Positions 1-11,000 of a stretch of DNA of 64,000 nt are shown here, piece after piece (within the stretch, counting starts at the first letter, position 1; each line of letters begins with the position of its first letter). The notes below the pieces were generated by a model, which saw nothing but the letters and a program-made list of their open reading frames with translations, did not search any database and had not been told where the DNA came from. The stretch covers positions 33,332,895 through 33,396,894 of the forward strand of contig CM046311.1 of NCBI GenBank assembly GCA_025267735.1. The letters are read 5' to 3'. The DNA is from Mactra quadrangularis (taxonomy: Eukaryota > Mollusca > Bivalvia > Venerida > Mactridae). The position numbers and the translations under genes are program-made.

Positions 1-240
1 GACGTCCGTGCGTAACGCCACGACGTCAGGATCACTATATCGTCGTCTTTCATGTGCGTAATCGGCGCCTTAATGCCGTTGAAAGTGCACTTGATGTTCG
101 TGAAAGGTTTTTTTCACGGACGAGTCTCGATTCTGCCTTTATCGATCTGACGGTCGTCAACGTGTCTAAGTACGTCGCGGTTAAAGTTTTACGGATACTT
201 GTGTTGTAGAGAGGGATAGTTTTGGGTGCGGTTCAATAAT
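1..240 (-). other. CpG-rich coding-like fragment at window edge, unidentified
   Basis: This stretch is clearly richer in G+C and CpG than its surroundings. On the minus strand one frame reads from about 210 to 1 with a single TGA near 120. It gives peptides such as NIKCTFNGIKAPITHMKD and DDDIVILTSWRYARTS, which look protein-like rather than random AT-rich translation. I do not recognise the family. It may be part of an exon, a retrogene or a mobile or viral element that continues beyond the left edge. The stop could mark decay or a frame change. Confidence 0.3.
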
Positions 241-389
241 GGTGTAGGGTGGAATCTCATACGGGTTAAAATCACAATTGGTTGTTATTGATGGCAATTC
301 AACATCAGCTTAGTATAGAGATGAGATCCTTCAACCCCATGTTATCCCTTTTTTACTGTAGCATAATCTAATACTCCAACAGGATAATG

Positions 390-724
390 CTAGACCCCAA
401 GTAGCAAGGATTTGCCAAGTCTTTCAGGCCAATAACAATATTCAACCACTAGATTGGCCGCCATAAAGCCCTGGTATGTCCCCGATAAAGCATCTTTGGG
501 ACTAGTTGCATAAACAGGTTCGAAAGCGCCAGCAATCCCCGTGCTACTCGAGAGCAGTTGACCAGAGCTCTGATTGAAAAAAAGGACACCATCCCGATAA
601 GACGGATAAACGCTCTCATGAACTCTATGACCAGAAGAATAAGGGCCGTGACAACAGCAAACGACGGACACACAAAATATTGATGATTCAGATCAGTTTC
701 AATGTCAAAATCCCATGGATCCAT
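390..724 (-). other. Two overlapping open frames, unidentified
   Basis: The minus strand is open in two frames here. One (449-724) begins MDPWDFDIETDLNHQYF and continues with a hydrophobic segment (VVTALILLVIEF) that could cross a membrane. The other (390-671) is more polar (NQSSGQLLSSSTGIAGAFEP). Base composition is higher in G+C than the flanks, as in 1-240, so the two may belong to one unit. No splice sites, family motif or homologue are recognised. It could be a short gene, an exon or an element fragment. Confidence 0.25.
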
Positions 725-1065
725 TCAATTTAATCGTCAGTACCGCTAAACTAATTATCATATGCAATATATAGACTTTGGAAATTTTTAAGCATTTATT
801 TATCTGTTAGTATACAAAATTTCGTTTTAAATGAAGCCCGATATCATACTTAATGTCTGGTTTGAATTCACCCTGCGTTTCTTTATCCTTTCAGTATGAG
901 TATAGTATATCAAAAAATCAAAACATGTAATCTCTCTTGTGTACTCACTCTGTGTATTGAAAATTGGAGGTAGTTATCTAAGGAAGTTGTTACATTGGGT
1001 TTATAGCAACTTGATGCGTAATCAAATTCTATTAAATGGTTTTGCTTCAAAGTAGCAACCCTGTT
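725..1065. other. AT-rich intergenic stretch, nothing recognised
   Basis: No open frame, repeat unit or inverted repeat could be supported in this stretch. Confidence 0.5.
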
Positions 1066-1178
1066 CGAACAGTAACTGGTGTACAGCTAAATCCAGATAT
1101 TTAGCTTTTCCAGAAACGGTGAGAGAGTTAAATGACTGCAAACAATGTGTCGCTATGACATTTAAACCAACCAAATAC
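1066..1178 (+). mobile_element. tRNA-derived SINE, 3' part only
   Basis: This carries the 3' body and tail of the main SINE family of the window: a lightly changed form of the motif ending 'gctaaatc...ttagc', then 'caatgtgtcgctatgacat' and a tail of 'ttaaaccaaccaaa'. The tRNA head is missing, so the copy is 5'-truncated. It lies tail to tail with the minus-strand copy at 1,210-1,478. Confidence 0.65.
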
Positions 1179-1209
1179 TAAGAAGAAAAACCAAGTTTGG
1201 TCATTTTCA

Positions 1210-1478
1210 TACCACTACGATATTGCAACCTGCTCACCATTACTGGAAAGACTTAATTTCTAGATTTAGCTGTTGTGTAACCAGTTTCTAGGCACATACA
1301 TGTACTTCTGTAAGCGACTGGCAACTGCTCTACATGGTTAAGAATCGGTGGTAGGAGGGAGAATAGTCTTAGTTTTCATTATCGAACTACACGATAGTAT
1401 GCCCCGTCGGGGGATCGAACCCATGACCCCTTAATCAATAGAATTGTGTGTTACTTACTGAGCTTGACGAGACAGCTA
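1210..1478 (-). mobile_element. tRNA-derived SINE, near full length, inverted
   Basis: On the minus strand this reads from a tRNA-like head to the family tail. The B-box-like part is visible as 'gggatcgaaccc' on the plus strand near 1,412, followed by the conserved 'atgccccg' junction, the 'ggtaggagggagaat' body segment and 'acttctgtaagcgactg'. The tail adjoins the opposite-facing copy at 1,066-1,178. Confidence 0.75.
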
Positions 1479-2555
1479 AATAAGCAATATTAATTAAGAA
1501 GGTGTATTCTGAACAAATTTCTTGGCAAAATGGATCGTTTACACATTGACCATAATATGTATACATATAGTCAGATATTTTCAGAAATATAATTTATCAA
1601 ATATATGATTATATATCATTTAGTGTTCTTAAAAACAATGCCAATGTTTCACAAAATAATTCATCTTTGTACATTTTTACATTAATTTTGCAAATCTATT
1701 CAATGTTACTACATATGTACATATAGTATCATTAGAAACTAAAATATTTTTTAAAAAACCGTATTTAACAAATTGAAACTGATAAACATGTTTGGAAAAG
1801 GTTTAATTCACTTTTATTGACTTGTGTCTCTTGAATGTCTGTAAAATTAAATGTTTAGTCTGACTCAAGTGAAATCTGAGTCTATCAATGCTTTTTAAAA
1901 ATTTACTCTACATAGTATAAACACAATACCTACACGTATAAAATTAGTTACAAATTGAATGGTTCTTGTTCAACTAATGCCTAGCCATGCTAGCTAAACA
2001 TATTCATGGAAATACCATATTTATTTTCAATTTTCATGCTTTGAAAGTGTTTGTGGTATTCAATATTTTACAAATGTATTGGTAAACAGTATGAAAATCC
2101 AATTAAAAACATATTTGAGTAGTTTGTCAGCAGTAATTTATTTTTGTATGTCAGTTTGGTAAATATCATTTAACTGTCAGTAGTGTACATATTACTCCCT
2201 GATTTAGATACTTAATATTAGTTAACAAACATGTACTTAAATCTGTATATCTTCTATTTTATTGATTGTGATTAAACAAATACTGTAGTGAGTATTTAAA
2301 TCAGCAAGATTAATAAATACATCTCGACAGTTGAATAGAGTTCAACAACACCTGGCTTCGACAGCCTAAATTTCTCAAAATATCAGTTTTAATTTGTGGA
2401 TTAGTTACTTTCAAAACCCATATATATTATATGACCTTCAAGCAATCTTAATTGGAGGAGAAAATTGTCTTAATATTAAGACTGTTCCGCTTTTAAGACC
2501 ATTAATGTTGATAGTTATATCAGTAATACGCACATTAAGCTGTTTATTTTGTTTA
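1479..2555. other. AT-rich intergenic stretch
   Basis: More than 1 kb with only short spurious frames. No repeat family from elsewhere in the window was recognised here. Confidence 0.5.
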
Positions 2556-2745
2556 ACGCCGTAGCAATACATTGTATAGATCATATAAAGGCGGTCAGTC
2601 AACCTACTCACTCCTACTGGAAAGGCTAAATCTCTAGGTTTAGCTGTAAACCAACTACTAAGCGCATACTTTCGTCAGCGACTGACAACTACCCTACATA
2701 AATAAAATTCATTGGTAGGAGGGAGAATGGCCCTAGAAATAATTT
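2556..2745 (-). mobile_element. tRNA-derived SINE, 5'-truncated
   Basis: The copy begins at its 3' tail with 'gtttaacgccgtagcaatac' (plus-strand reading), then the diagnostic 'ggcggtcagtcaacctact', 'taagcgcatactttcgtcag' and 'ggtaggagggagaatgg'. It ends before the tRNA head. Orientation is minus. Confidence 0.75.
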
Positions 2746-3340
2746 CAATTTTTTATTGAAGATAAAATGCCAAAATCACCTTCTTGTTATTTTATCCTAT
2801 TTATTATATTGATGAAAGCCATTTTGATGTGTACATTTCTATTTCCGTTCTAGATAAATATGTTTAGTGAAATTTATGATCAGGTAATTGTTGATAATGC
2901 TATAACTATAATATATTTTAAAAACAGTTATTCTTTTATGTGTCATATTTTACTTGTCTTCTTGAAAAGTTTATGAAGTGCTCAGTTAAAATTTTACAAT
3001 CCTTAATGCCAAAAGATTACACAGAGTAGCATCTATATTTCTTAGCTTTAACAATTTGTTTAATGACATGTTTGTGAATGTTATAGGCTAAAATTCCTTA
3101 ACAATTAAGCAATCACCTTGTTAATGAAGTTTAAAACTTAATGAATAAAATTTAAGATAACTTCATATTAATGAGTTATGAAGAACATCTAATGGGAATT
3201 TAGAATTGCAATGTCAATTACTTTTGAAGCCTAGTTAAATACTTATCAATGGATGTAGATTTTACTTCAATACATTAGGTGTTGTAAACTTTACCTAAAG
3301 TATGTTGAATACTAAGAAAAAATTATTCATGTGATAATTA

Positions 3341-3526
3341 TGGTAGCCTATTTCTGCCATCAGATAACCACATAACTAACAAGTTAATTAAGAGGTTAAC
3401 TAGTTACAGTAAATAGTTAACCACATAACTTAATACATTTAAGTGATTAACTAGTAACCCTAACTAGTTAATCTCTTAATTAATCAGTTAGTTAAATGGT
3501 TATCTGATGGCAGAAATATGCCACCA
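3341..3526. mobile_element. Foldback MITE with long terminal inverted repeats and TA flanks
   Basis: The left end 'tggtagcctatttctgccat' is matched in reverse complement by the right end ('tggtggcatatttctgccat'). Similarity continues inward for roughly 65 bp per arm with few mismatches, leaving only a short centre. TA dinucleotides lie at 3,339-3,340 and 3,527-3,528, as expected for a Tc1/mariner-type target-site duplication. No coding capacity. Confidence 0.75.
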
Positions 3527-4301
3527 TAGATAATAAATAATATTATATATAAATATATATGTGTTTAGTTTTGTAATTTATGCAAATTTTAATTTTGGGT
3601 TGTTTTGTGTTATGTCAATATATAATAGTCAATGCGTTGTGTAAGACCGGCAATTTATCCAACCATTATCGCTCCTATAATGCATCAGTACTAGACTTTT
3701 GTTCTCAGGAAGCAATTGTTTACCTCCATTTATAGAGAACCACAGTGAGAATCTGTGCCCAATATTCTGTTCCTAACTGCCTACTTTTACCTATATTGAT
3801 TTGACCTGGATTATTGCCAGCCGAAACTGGATTCGGGTTAATTTGTTAGATATTAACATACTTAAACGAATATATCTATAATAAACCAGTTTTGCTAGAA
3901 TTCTGACATGCTTTTAGGAAATCTTCCTATGCAAACACATTATATGCGCTACTGTTGACTTTCTAAGTCTATTCATGAACAGACAAAAATGTGGTTCAAG
4001 ACAGTAATTACAATAAGAAAGAGCTGTTAACATATTTGGACGATTATTTCTTTAAAAAAAGCTTTCATAAAATACCGACCTAAATTGTCGGTACGTACTT
4101 GACACCCACTAGGAGAGAATAAAGCGTGCTGCTGTATAGGAGTTCTTGCTTTAATTTCACAAGTTGACAAAAATGTCTTCTCCAAATATTGACGAAGATT
4201 TATTTGTTCGTGCTGTGTTATATATTTTCGTCGTATGATTTCTTGCAATTACACCACAATTCATCGTAAAGTTTGAAGGAACTGCATAACCTTAGCTATA
4301 C
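3527..4301. other. AT-rich intergenic stretch downstream of gene 1
   Basis: Nothing is recognised. Open frames here are short and have no family features. Confidence 0.5.
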
Positions 4302-4307
4302 TTTATT
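4302..4307 (-). terminator. Possible polyadenylation signal of gene 1
   Basis: TTTATT on the plus strand gives AATAAA on the minus strand, about 500 bases beyond the stop codon of gene 1. Nearer exact AATAAA hexamers were not seen. Assignment by position only. Confidence 0.3.
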
Positions 4308-4564
4308 TTGATGAAAATGTCTAGCTATCAACCAGGATAAGCATTCAGCTAAGTACTGGTTACTGCCAATTATGACCGGAGCTCCTGTTATAATGACTTG
4401 TCTTGGGACCGTGATTCAACTTTGCAATAATATAAATGTTAGCTTGCAATAAGTTTGAGCAAAAATTTGCATAAAATAATACTACAGAATTATAACAATT
4501 CAAGCTAGTTACTAGTATACTTTATATGGTAAAAGTATTCAGTCATATATATCAAAATCTATAA

Positions 4565-4789
4565 TCAAATGTTAGCTTTATCATTATCCCTTACTTTTTG
4601 ACTTTGATGTTTCGTTTGCTTTTTGTCGCTGTTTGCCTTCCTGTTGTTCTGTTTGTTCTTTGACTTCTTGTCGTTATTTGGCTTCTTGTCGTGTCTTATT
4701 TTTATATCTTTATTGGCCTCATCGACCTTATTTTTGTTGTCTGACTCTTCTGACACGTCTGAATCTTCTCCGTGTTGATCTTTCATCAT
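4565..4789 (-). other. Lys/Asp/Asn-rich open frame in the 3' UTR of gene 1
   Basis: A 74-residue frame opens 21 bases beyond the gene 1 stop codon in the same reading frame, separated from it by the TAG stop and a further TAA. The peptide is low complexity and highly charged (MMKDQHGEDSDVSEESDNK, then lysine-rich). It could be a decayed C-terminal extension, a small separate product or chance in AT-rich 3' UTR sequence. No homologue is recognised. Confidence 0.2.
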
Positions 4790-4807
4790 TTAAAGTTCAT
4801 ATTCATA

Positions 4808-5027
4808 CTATAGTTCATGTTTATTTTTGTACCTATTGCAGCCGTCTAATATTGGTGTGACCCAGTCAATAATAGACGAATGCAATAGATTAAGATATAT
4901 ACTATAATGGCCCTGTTTATTACAGCCACGTGTACGTAGAGCCAGCCCTATTCCTGCGTACAACTTTCTCTGTATCTTCACCATATAAGGTCCACCAATG
5001 TCTCCTTCACATGTTTTATATCGGTAT
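4808..5027 (-). CDS. Gene 1 exon 10: C-terminal trypsin-like segment, catalytic Ser lost
   Basis: Encodes YRYKTCEGDIGGPYMV, where the canonical GDSGGP is GDIGGP (Ile473) and position 189 of chymotrypsin numbering is Lys. The closing helix reads SSIIDWVTPILDGC. The protein ends NRYKNKHEL before TAG. The terminal HEL resembles ER-retrieval tetrapeptides but the His at the second position is not in the usual set. A LINE tail lies only about 57 bp upstream of the acceptor. Confidence 0.85.
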
Positions 5028-8000
5028 CTAAATGAAACAAGAAATTAACAATAAATCTTACAATTAAGATATTCAAAATATGTTTGTTTGATTGTTTGGG
5101 TTTTACGGAGCACCAACACAGAAAGGTCATATCGCGCCGAAAGCTATTAATGATACTAATAATTCAAACTATATTAATGATGTAAAACTTCAAAATATAT
5201 TATAATGCAGCTGTGGCACCTGTACTCACATACCATTTATCGCCATCATACATTTATAGACTATAAAACATACATGATAGTATTGAATGTTTGATACCAC
5301 TACCTAGCTCTTTAAAGTGGTCAATTGTCAATTAAATACCCGGTTTTCTTACTAACTTTCCTTGTACATCATTTTCGTCAAAAGTACCTGCTAAGCCTTC
5401 AAGAAAATTCAACAACATCTTCTAAAACGACTAAATGCACATTATTGTATTTCATACGAAGGTATGCCACAGCTGGATTCAGAGTGTCCTTACTACAACA
5501 CTATATTTAATATCATAAATATACTTAGATTATTACCACACCAATATCCCAAAATTAAATAGAAGAGATAATTGTACTGTATATCAAAACTTTTCCTTTT
5601 TACTTTTTATATAATAGATAAAGTTGGTGCACTTACTGAAAATCATCACCTACACAGAAGAATTTATCTGCATCTAAACCATTGTAAACCTTTTCACATA
5701 TTTCCTTTCTTGTTATGGGCATTTTGGTCACAGTTAAGTCATTAAGTGGTCGCTGCATAAAAAATAAGTTGTCTTGCGAATGACCCCATCCTGCAAAATA
5801 TCCCTTGAAAGTCCTTGGTAATGCTGTAATTGCAACCATAGTCGCTGTAGCCATTGTCAGAGATGTTTGCTCTGTAAGAAAATAAAAGTATTACGAGTAT
5901 GTAACGTTTTATGATTTTAGTTGGATTGTTTAATTCAATTTCTTTGGACAAGAATAAAGTTCTTACAATAAATATTTCAATTTAGCTCAAAGAAGATACA
6001 TTCGACGCAGTTTGACAAGTATCCTAAATGATGTAATGGTGTAAGAGCAAATTATCAAAGAAAAAAACTCACATGAAAATATCAATGTTACCTTAAAATT
6101 TAACCCTTGTTGTCTAGTCAGATTGAACATTCAGGACTATTTGGTAATTTTCTACGCAAATATTCTTCTGGCATCACAAGATGGGAAAATAGGTTATTTG
6201 TTAAATACGGATTCCGTAGAAAACTTTAATGAAATGGAATTTGGTTTCTTTGATAATATAGTCTACTTTTATTTTATGTATATAAATATTTCTAGACTTC
6301 TTGCCGTCGGATATACTTATTTAAGTTGTTGAGTAGCTAATTATAAAAATAGCTTGTTTTGATTTTTTATACGTAAATGTATAAACTGTAATAATGACAT
6401 CCATATTTTCAAGTTTGTTTGTTATTTGTTATATCATACACAACTATATCTAAACTTTAAAAATAATGTCAATAATAGCCAGCTTGATTGCCATTATGTA
6501 ATTAAACACGCCCATGTCCAAACTTGCGATAATAACAACAAAACTTGCACACTTGTTTGTTCCATTCGTCTCGTCCATATATAAACTTTAATAATAATAA
6601 TATAACTTGCCAGCTTGTTAGCCAATGTTTTATTTGACACGTCCATGTCCCATTCATAATAACATTACTTGTCAACTTGGTTATTTTTTTCATTGAACAC
6701 GTCCATGTTTAAATTATGACATTAAATGCAATACTTGCCAGCTTGTGTTTTGATATTTTAATTAACACGATCGAGTATAATTTCTTATAATAAAAACAAT
6801 ACTTTCTTGCTAGTTTGGCCATGCTTTATTCGACACTTCCATATCTAAACTATAATAAAAGCAATATTTGCTAACTTGTTTATTAATGTTCTATTATGCA
6901 TGTCCATGTATAAACTAATATAACAAAAACATAACTTGCCAGCTTGTTTGTTAAATATTTTATTTGACATGTCCATGGTTCATGTATAAACAATTATAAT
7001 ATAAAAACTTTTTGCTTAAAACTAGTTGTTTGACTATCACTTCTGATGTCTGAAAAATAATTGCATAGAATATCTTGCAGTTTTTTAAATGGTTTTAGAG
7101 ATGGAAATGACGAACAGAAAACATGAGCGCAGAAACTTCTTAGTTTCAATAATGACACTCAGCTGATATGGATTGTGGTTAAATGATATAACTATATTGT
7201 AAATTATCACCGTTGCTTTACACATAAAGATGTAGTCATTTGTTTCATAGTAAACGTACATCGAGCGAAAAGATAAAAAATATACGTCAAAATCTCGTTG
7301 TTTTCTATTCCGAAATGGGATTTTTGTACAAGATTTGCCATTTCATTTTATTTTAAAACATGGATCAAAATGCATTACCTGTTGGAAAACACAATGGACG
7401 TACAGATTTCTGCAATACTGGTCTTGATGACTCTTTCTGTCCTAAATCCAAGAGTGCAATGTCATACTCAGCAACCCCAGCAGCTTTGTTTTGTTCTCCA
7501 GTATAATTAGAATGGACATGTATTCTTTCCACAACTACTTGTTGTTCTGTATCATCTTTTTTAAACAAATTATGATCACCTAATACTAAGTTAATCTGAA
7601 AGGTGTATTAGACAAAATGGTGATATATAATTATTTACCTATTAGTCACCTTTCCATATGTTTAGACATATTGTGGCGGTTAATTGGACATTTTTGTCAA
7701 ACTAAATTACAATTGTCTCAAGTCTATTCATGGTTAAAATTAAAATTACACATGTTGAAATACCTATTACATTATACATATTTCTATAACGTGATTGTTA
7801 TTTTTCCTTGGCGATCAGAAGCGTTGGACACTTTTTGGTCAAATTGAGGCTAATTACCAAAAAGAAGACAACTCGTTTGTTAATACTGACACGTCCATGT
7901 AATAACAATAAACCAATTTGGCATTTTTTTTTAAATAATGAAGACAAAGCGTGACAAAGGTGGTCAAATTTAGCAGTAAGTGCTTGCTAAAAATGTATTG

Positions 8001-11000
8001 CTCAAAAGTGTGGTATTATATTAAAAATCATGCAGGTTTAATTCCTTGAAAGTGGAGATTTATTTTATCCATAATTCCCTCAATATTTGAGCATCTTCAT
8101 CATAACTGTGATTTTGTTTCCCTATGAAGAGTCCTTTTCAAATGCCAACACATAGAATAAGGCTATTTGTTGTTTTTGTTTTACTATTTGCTTATGTGTG
8201 TAATTGTATTTTAAAAAACATCAGTATCAATGTAAATAATCTTACACAATTACACAGATGACTATTTAGAATCAAACAGCAATTCAATAAAGAGGTCAAA
8301 ATGTATCTGACATGAGTGAACTTAAGAATCTATAGAAATGTATATAATAATTTATTATAAGATAGTATTTCTAAAATTATTCCAATTGAAAATCTGATAC
8401 AAAGAAGATATTATCTTGAAACTTAATATATACATGAGCTACAAACGACTGTTTGATTCTGTGTTAAGTTGATTAAAGTTTAAGCTGGACATGATATCTC
8501 TCAAGAAATTCATATTCACTGAGGAATCTTTGATTTTACCCGTGGTTAGAAATTATTACTTCTAATAGTAAATAATCCAAAAAAGGAAAACATTTGGGTA
8601 AAATTCTCAACGATAACGATTGAGTCAAATATCTATCTTACTTTCAGTTCAGAAATAATTTCAATTTGACCTGTTATTTAAGCGTTACTTTTTATTGGAA
8701 AAATGTTATCAAGCTGAAATTAAACAACACTTCAGCAATCATAAAAAACACATAATAGAAATTTATACAGATATATTTGTCATGAATTTAACACAAAATG
8801 TCTTCATTATTTCGAAAACTGCCCAGTTTCACTACTTGTTTGCGAGTTATTCACCGAACTTCACGACTTATATTCCAAATGATAAGATGGTATAGAATAA
8901 AATATCATAATTTATCTGGTAAAATACAACACCATCTCAATAATCATCCCCCTCACCATTAGTTAATCATGACTGACCTTAGTTGTATCAACTGTAACTA
9001 TTTTACCATCTTCACTTCGTTTTGTTACACACGATGCCGCTGTCACAAACCATCTGTCACATAATAGAGAACCACCACATGTCCAAATAGATCCATCATC
9101 AAGGAAAACAGAAAACCATCCAAGCCATGGCAGTGCACCCTGAAATAATAATAAATGATGAGATCACCTTTCAACACAAGTCAAATGATTAACGTATGTA
9201 GCAAAAATTAAGCTTTACTACGCTATGCATTGGTCATTGGGCAGCATATTATCATACTTTAAAAACATCATCAAAAATTGGTTGTAGGACGTTTGATAAT
9301 ACATGCCATTGGTGATTCTGATAGGTTGAGCGGCACTATAATTGTGTTATTTATTATTTGAAAACAAAAATTGTTATTTGTTTAAATTTATTTTCCACTA
9401 TGGCAGTAATCAAAACAATGTTAAACGTAAGTTTGTTTAGTACACCTGTGTGGAACTACGACTTCCTACAAGTAGTGTTTTTATAGCTCACTGTTCATTA
9501 TACGCCTATTTTTTTAATTGGTTTTATGTACACATATGTACCGTGGATCGTCGACTTCCAACAAACACTGGGTTCTTTTGCTCACGGTTCATAACACGCC
9601 TCTTTTCATCAGTCATGTTAGGTATATGATATCGTCCTTGCTTTCTCTTTTCAAGTTTCAGTTTTTAGATGCACTCGGACTATGGCACTGTTTTGTTGAG
9701 AAGTTAAATGCTGCGAAGTCTACGAACAAAAAGAGAGTATTTTTGTATTACTTTGTTACTAGCAGTCTTAAACTATGCAATATCATTCGTACAATGGCAT
9801 AGGCAATAGGCTACAGTTTAAGTTCTTGATGGGTCAATCAATTTTCCAAAAAGAAAATATGAATTTATTTTATGTTTATACGACTGATCATTCTTCATTC
9901 AAACCTTGAATCAAAAGATCAAATAATAAGTGTCTATCATAAAGTTTGTAGTTGATACAAGTTTTCTGTTTACTCATTTTAAATCTTATATCATCTTTTG
10001 ATTGAATATGAGGTGTTTACCTTCTGTAGTGCTTTGTTTTCACCAATGAGTGTTTTATCTGAAACTCCACATTGTCCGTAATCTAAAAATACATATTTCA
10101 ATGTAAACAATATTTTGTCAACAGTAAAAGGCGGAACTTTTGTTTAGTGCGTAAAGAAAACACGCATTTGACCTGTAAGCATTTGCATTAAAGGCATAAT
10201 TGTTTAACTGATACAATATGTATGGGCATGCGGTGCAACCACTTTTAACATTGTATATTCGTTCATAGGGAGTTCAGGTGTACAGAGAAAATAAATTTAA
10301 ACTTTTAAATTGCTTTTTATTTTTACATATACGTTTGCAGAAACTATCGATATATTACCACACCAAATCTTAGATCATAAAATACGTACATATTAGTGCA
10401 ATAGACCATTGCTCTAAACACAAAAAGTGACATCAACAAGATAAGGTGACTTGCTAATATATCTGCGTGAATCGTGTAGGAGTTTAAATGGAAATAATGT
10501 AAATGTATGTTCTGATGTGATGTACTGTCCATAACCATGGTAACATGGCGTGATAGATCAACAGAATGTAAACAACAACTTGTTTTTGGGATCAAATTCT
10601 TGCATCGGCCAACCGTAGAGCAGATTCTAATAGCTCATCAAATAACGGTGATATTTTTTCATCCGAAATGCCACATGAGCATTAGAATTGTAATAATTAT
10701 CAAGATTTTTTACACTGATTATTTTAGCTCATGACTTAGTATACCGCTCAATAAAATACAATTGTGTGTTATGAAAATTTATAGCTAATGATAAGCTAAT
10801 GATCAGTTGCGTAGTTTGAATTTTCGCTAAGAAGTTCATATAGTTAACCTATATGCATTTCCATGTCATTATAATGTTTGTTTGGATAGGAATATTTGCA
10901 AAAAACAAATACTTGCTTACTTGATAGTTAATAATGTATACCACAAGACCATTTACCTTGTGACATGCCTTCAAATTTATTTTAAACAATTTACCAGACT

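Noticed and set aside
5206..5475. Possible MITE with 'cagctgtggca' inverted ends
   Set aside because: Only about 11-13 bp match and no target-site duplication; could be chance.
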